Source: Planctomycetes bacterium UBA1135 (lineage in GTDB: Bacteria > Planctomycetota > UBA1135). From it: a DNA stretch of 7,241 bases. The translations under genes were made by a program, and so were the position numbers. Location: positions 6,937 through 14,177 of the forward strand of contig DCAK01000041.1 of assembly GCA_002311925.1 (NCBI GenBank). The letters run 5' to 3'. The notes under the pieces were generated by a model, which saw only the letters and a program-made list of their open reading frames with translations, searched no databases and was not told the origin of the DNA. Shown in pieces: positions 5,709 to 7,241 of the stretch (within the stretch, counting starts at the first letter, position 1; every line of letters begins with the position of its first letter).

Positions 5709-6761
5709 GTGAAGGCGGTTCGAATTCATGAACATGGAGACCTCGAGGTGCTCCGCCTGGAGGAAATTCCCATTCCCGAACCGGGCCCGGGTGAAGTCCG
5801 GGTCAAGGTGGCCTGGTCGGCCCTCAATCACCTGGATACCTGGGTGCGGAGAGGGGTTCAGGGACATGAATTCCCTCTCCCCCTGATTCCCGGTTGCGAC
5901 TTCAGCGGGACCATCGATTCCGTGGGTCCGGGGGCCGAACCCTTTGAACAGGGAGCTCGGGTCTGCATCGCCCCGGGATTCGGCTGCGGCCACTGCCTGG
6001 CTTGTTCTTCGGGGCGCCAAAACCACTGCCGAAGCTACGGAATCTACGGGGAGACGGTGGACGGGGGAAACGCTGAATTCGCGGTGGTGAAAAAGGAAAA
6101 CCTGATACCCGTTCCCGATGCATTCCCCCTCGACCTGGCGGCGGCCTTTCCCCTGACCCACCTCACCGCCTGGCACATGGTGGTGGACCGTTGTGGAGTG
6201 AAGCCGGGAGACCGGGTGCTGGTGCACGCCGCGGGGTCCGGGGTCAGCGTGGCCGCGGTCCAGATTGCTCGCCTTTGGGGGGCGGAGGTCATGGTGACGG
6301 CGGGGACCGACGCCAAGGTGGCCCTCGGGCTCGAAAACGGAGCCTCCTTTGGCGTGAATTACGAGGAAAGCGATTGGGTCAAGGAGGGGAGAGCTTGGAC
6401 CCAAGGCCGCGGCTTCGACCTCATCGTCGACCATGTCGGAGCCGACACCCTTCCCAAGGGAATCTGGAGTCTGGCCAAGGGCGGACGCATCGTCACCTGT
6501 GGGGTGACCAGCGGGGCCGAGATGAAGATTCACTTCGCACCGATTTTCTTCAAGTCCCTCTCTATTCTGGGGAGCACCATGGGCGGCCACGGTGAGCAAT
6601 TGGAGGTCGCCGAGCATGTCTTTGCCGGGCGCCTCAAGCCGGTGGTGGACAGCCGTTTTCCCCTCGAACAGGTGGCGGACGCACACCGCAAGATGGGGAA
6701 GAGGGAAGTGTTCGGCAAGATTCTTCTCCAGGTGGACCCGAAAGCCCCCGCCAGCGAATAA
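5709..6761 (+). CDS. Zinc-binding MDR-family alcohol dehydrogenase / quinone oxidoreductase-like protein
   Basis: The product is 350 aa, a normal length for medium-chain dehydrogenase/reductases, starting at GTG. The N-terminal GroES-like domain contains the structural zinc lobe Cys93, Cys96, Cys99 and Cys107 (GFGCGHCLAC, then Cys eight residues on). The Rossmann domain carries HAAGSGVSVAAVQIA (173-187), the nucleotide-binding loop, so NAD(P)(H)-dependent oxidoreduction in the cytoplasm is expected. The usual catalytic-zinc positions are changed: the Cys of the CGxD motif is replaced by Asn (LNHLD, 39-43), and the GHE motif reads GCD (62-64). That is closer to quinone or enone reductases than to classical alcohol dehydrogenases. 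The substrate cannot be assigned. It is transcribed away from the FG-GAP gene, and its stop codon overlaps the hexamer preceding the nqrM leader ORF. Family confidence is high and reaction confidence low. Confidence 0.92.
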   Translation: MKAVRIHEHGDLEVLRLEEIPIPEPGPGEVRVKVAWSALNHLDTWVRRGVQGHEFPLPLIPGCDFSGTIDSVGPGAEPFEQGARVCIAPGFGCGHCLACSSGRQNHCRSYGIYGETVDGGNAEFAVVKKENLIPVPDAFPLDLAAAFPLTHLTAWHMVVDRCGVKPGDRVLVHAAGSGVSVAAVQIARLWGAEVMVTAGTDAKVALGLENGASFGVNYEESDWVKEGRAWTQGRGFDLIVDHVGADTLPKGIWSLAKGGRIVTCGVTSGAEMKIHFAPIFFKSLSILGSTMGGHGEQLEVAEHVFAGRLKPVVDSRFPLEQVADAHRKMGKREVFGKILLQVDPKAPASE

Positions 6762-6764
6762 AAT
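6759..6764 (+). promoter_or_regulatory. -10-like hexamer TAAAAT upstream of nqrM
   Basis: TAAAAT (5 of 6 matches to TATAAT) overlaps the TAA stop of the dehydrogenase gene and ends 6 nt before ATG 6771, the same spacing as at the dehydrogenase start. It would produce a transcript beginning at the short leader ORF, with nqrM starting about 29 nt in. Read-through from the dehydrogenase gene is also possible. Confidence 0.42.
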
Positions 6765-6770
6765 CCCTCC

Positions 6771-6803
6771 ATGAAGTTCCCTAGCCTCCCCGCCTTTCCA
6801 TGA
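6771..6803 (+). CDS. Possible 10-codon leader ORF coupled to nqrM
   Basis: ATG 6771 opens a 10-codon frame (MKFPSLPAFP) ending in TGA at 6801-6803, which overlaps the nqrM ATG at 6800 in the four-base ATGA arrangement typical of translational coupling. It is preceded by TAAAAT with a 6-nt gap, so it could be the leaderless start of the transcript. nqrM itself has no Shine-Dalgarno sequence, so reinitiation after this ORF would explain its translation. Three of the ten codons are Pro, including the last, and a Pro before the stop can slow termination. With ten codons chance is a real possibility. Confidence 0.3.
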   Translation: MKFPSLPAFP

Positions 6804-6991
6804 CCTGGATTCTGGCCTTTACCGTCTTCCTTGGCTGCGTCATGGCCATGGCTGTGGGTGTCATCCTGACGGGAAAGAGATTGCAGGGCTCCTGCGGCGG
6901 CTTGGCCGCGGGTCTCGCGGCGGGTGAGGATGCCTGCCCCTGCGGAAAGAAGGTCGGCTCCTGCGAAGACCTTCCCAATCTCGGCGACTGA
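6800..6991 (+). CDS. nqrM: NqrM, Na+-NQR maturation factor (DUF539 family)
   Basis: The product is 63 aa. One N-terminal membrane helix (about residues 3-23, ILAFTVFLGCVMAMAVGVIL) is followed by KRLQGSCGGL (26-35) and a Cys-rich tail with Cys46, Cys48 and Cys55. This layout, especially the GSCGGL motif and the later cysteines, is that of NqrM. In Vibrio that small membrane protein is needed to mature the Na+-translocating NADH:quinone oxidoreductase, probably by helping deliver iron to the centre held between NqrD and NqrE. Cys32, Cys46, Cys48 and Cys55 would correspond to the four conserved cysteines; Cys13 inside the helix is extra. ATG 6800 is the only start in frame, since a stop lies at 6782. 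It faces the apbE gene across a 19-bp gap, and ApbE is the other NQR maturation factor. The nqrA-F genes are not in the window. Confidence 0.88.
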   Translation: MTWILAFTVFLGCVMAMAVGVILTGKRLQGSCGGLAAGLAAGEDACPCGKKVGSCEDLPNLGD

Positions 6992-7010
6992 TTCCTACCG
7001 GGGCTCCGAG

Positions 7011-7241
7011 TCAGGGACCGATTCTTTCAGGAAAGCCGGTGGATGCGGCCTCTCGAAACCCGTCGCCCTCGCGGATGACCAGGAAGACTTCCACCCCGTC
7101 CAGGGATTCAATCAAATCCATGCCGGATTCGGCGCCCAGGACGCAGACGGCGGTGGCAAAGGCGTCGGCCGTCATGCAAGTGGGGGCGAGAACCGTGGCC
7201 GAGGCCAGGGTGTGCTCCACCGGCCGGCCCGTGCGCGGGTC
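7011..7241 (-). CDS. apbE: ApbE, FAD:protein FMN transferase (C-terminal 76 residues; runs off right edge)
   Basis: The window holds the last 76 codons and the TGA stop. The segment opens with DPRTGRPVEHT, the DPxTGxP motif of ApbE. It continues with SATVLAPTCMTADAFATAVC, containing the ADAxxT motif whose Asp and Thr bind Mg2+ in characterised ApbE proteins (residues 26 and 30 counted from the window edge). GAESGMDLIESLDGVEVFLV then matches the usual C-terminal helix and strand. ApbE attaches FMN covalently to a Thr or Ser of target proteins such as NqrB and NqrC, and in other organisms RnfD/RnfG or NosR. Lying beside nqrM, the NQR subunits are the most likely targets (inference). It converges on nqrM and is not co-transcribed with it. 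The N-terminus and any lipoprotein signal are outside the window. Confidence 0.93.
   Translation of the reverse strand, partial: DPRTGRPVEHTLASATVLAPTCMTADAFATAVCVLGAESGMDLIESLDGVEVFLVIREGDGFREAASTGFPERIGP

Noticed and set aside
7025..7036. Inverted repeat CTTTCAGGAAAG as a terminator for nqrM
   Set aside because: It has a 4-bp stem without a T-tract and lies inside the apbE coding region.
1..7241. A defence or other multi-gene novel system built around the HEAT/VWA protein
   Set aside because: There is no adjacent ATPase, nuclease, protease or kinase gene, and the neighbours are on alternating strands with unrelated families; the protein itself has an export leader.

Overview
The window is GC-rich bacterial DNA. 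It holds eight protein genes packed almost end to end: six complete and one cut off at each edge. I see no rRNA, tRNA, CRISPR array, insertion sequence or phage gene. The lineage cannot be fixed from the sequence alone. A secreted seven-repeat FG-GAP propeller with a long C-terminal all-beta tail, a HEAT-like/VWA protein and a membrane-bound sulfatase-like enzyme best fit an environmental Planctomycetota-type genome, with Acidobacteriota as an alternative (inference).

Layout: (1) 1-564, minus, a membrane protein leading into a sulfatase/alkaline-phosphatase-like domain, running off the left edge. (2) 595-1839, plus, an exported HEAT-like plus VWA protein with an intact MIDAS. (3) 1830-3086, minus, a MscS-family channel whose 3' end overlaps gene 2 by 10 bp. 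(4) 3126-3956, plus, an enoyl-CoA hydratase/isomerase with both catalytic glutamates, followed by a small terminator-like hairpin. (5) 3982-5652, minus, the FG-GAP protein. (6) 5709-6761, plus, a zinc-binding MDR dehydrogenase/quinone-reductase-like enzyme. (7) 6800-6991, plus, NqrM, preceded by a possible 10-codon leader ORF. (8) 7011 to the right edge, minus, the C-terminus of the flavin transferase ApbE.

Six of the seven gene junctions change strand, so there is hardly any operon structure. The only clear functional link is between the last two genes: NqrM and ApbE are both maturation factors of the sodium-pumping NADH:quinone reductase (Na+-NQR), although here they converge instead of sharing a transcript. 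The other genes cover envelope functions (export, mechanosensation, surface hydrolysis or binding) and general acyl-CoA and redox metabolism, with no evident common pathway.

The most unusual signal is in the start regions. No gene has a recognisable Shine-Dalgarno sequence at a useful distance. Several starts instead have a -10-like hexamer only 6-9 nt before the start codon, as expected for leaderless mRNAs. The three divergent gene pairs have very short promoter regions (30, 39 and 56 bp), and in two of them the opposing -10-like hexamers overlap. Three exported proteins also share short hydrophobic leaders that lack positive charge and end in Phe-Gln. No defence or otherwise clearly novel multi-gene system is evident.
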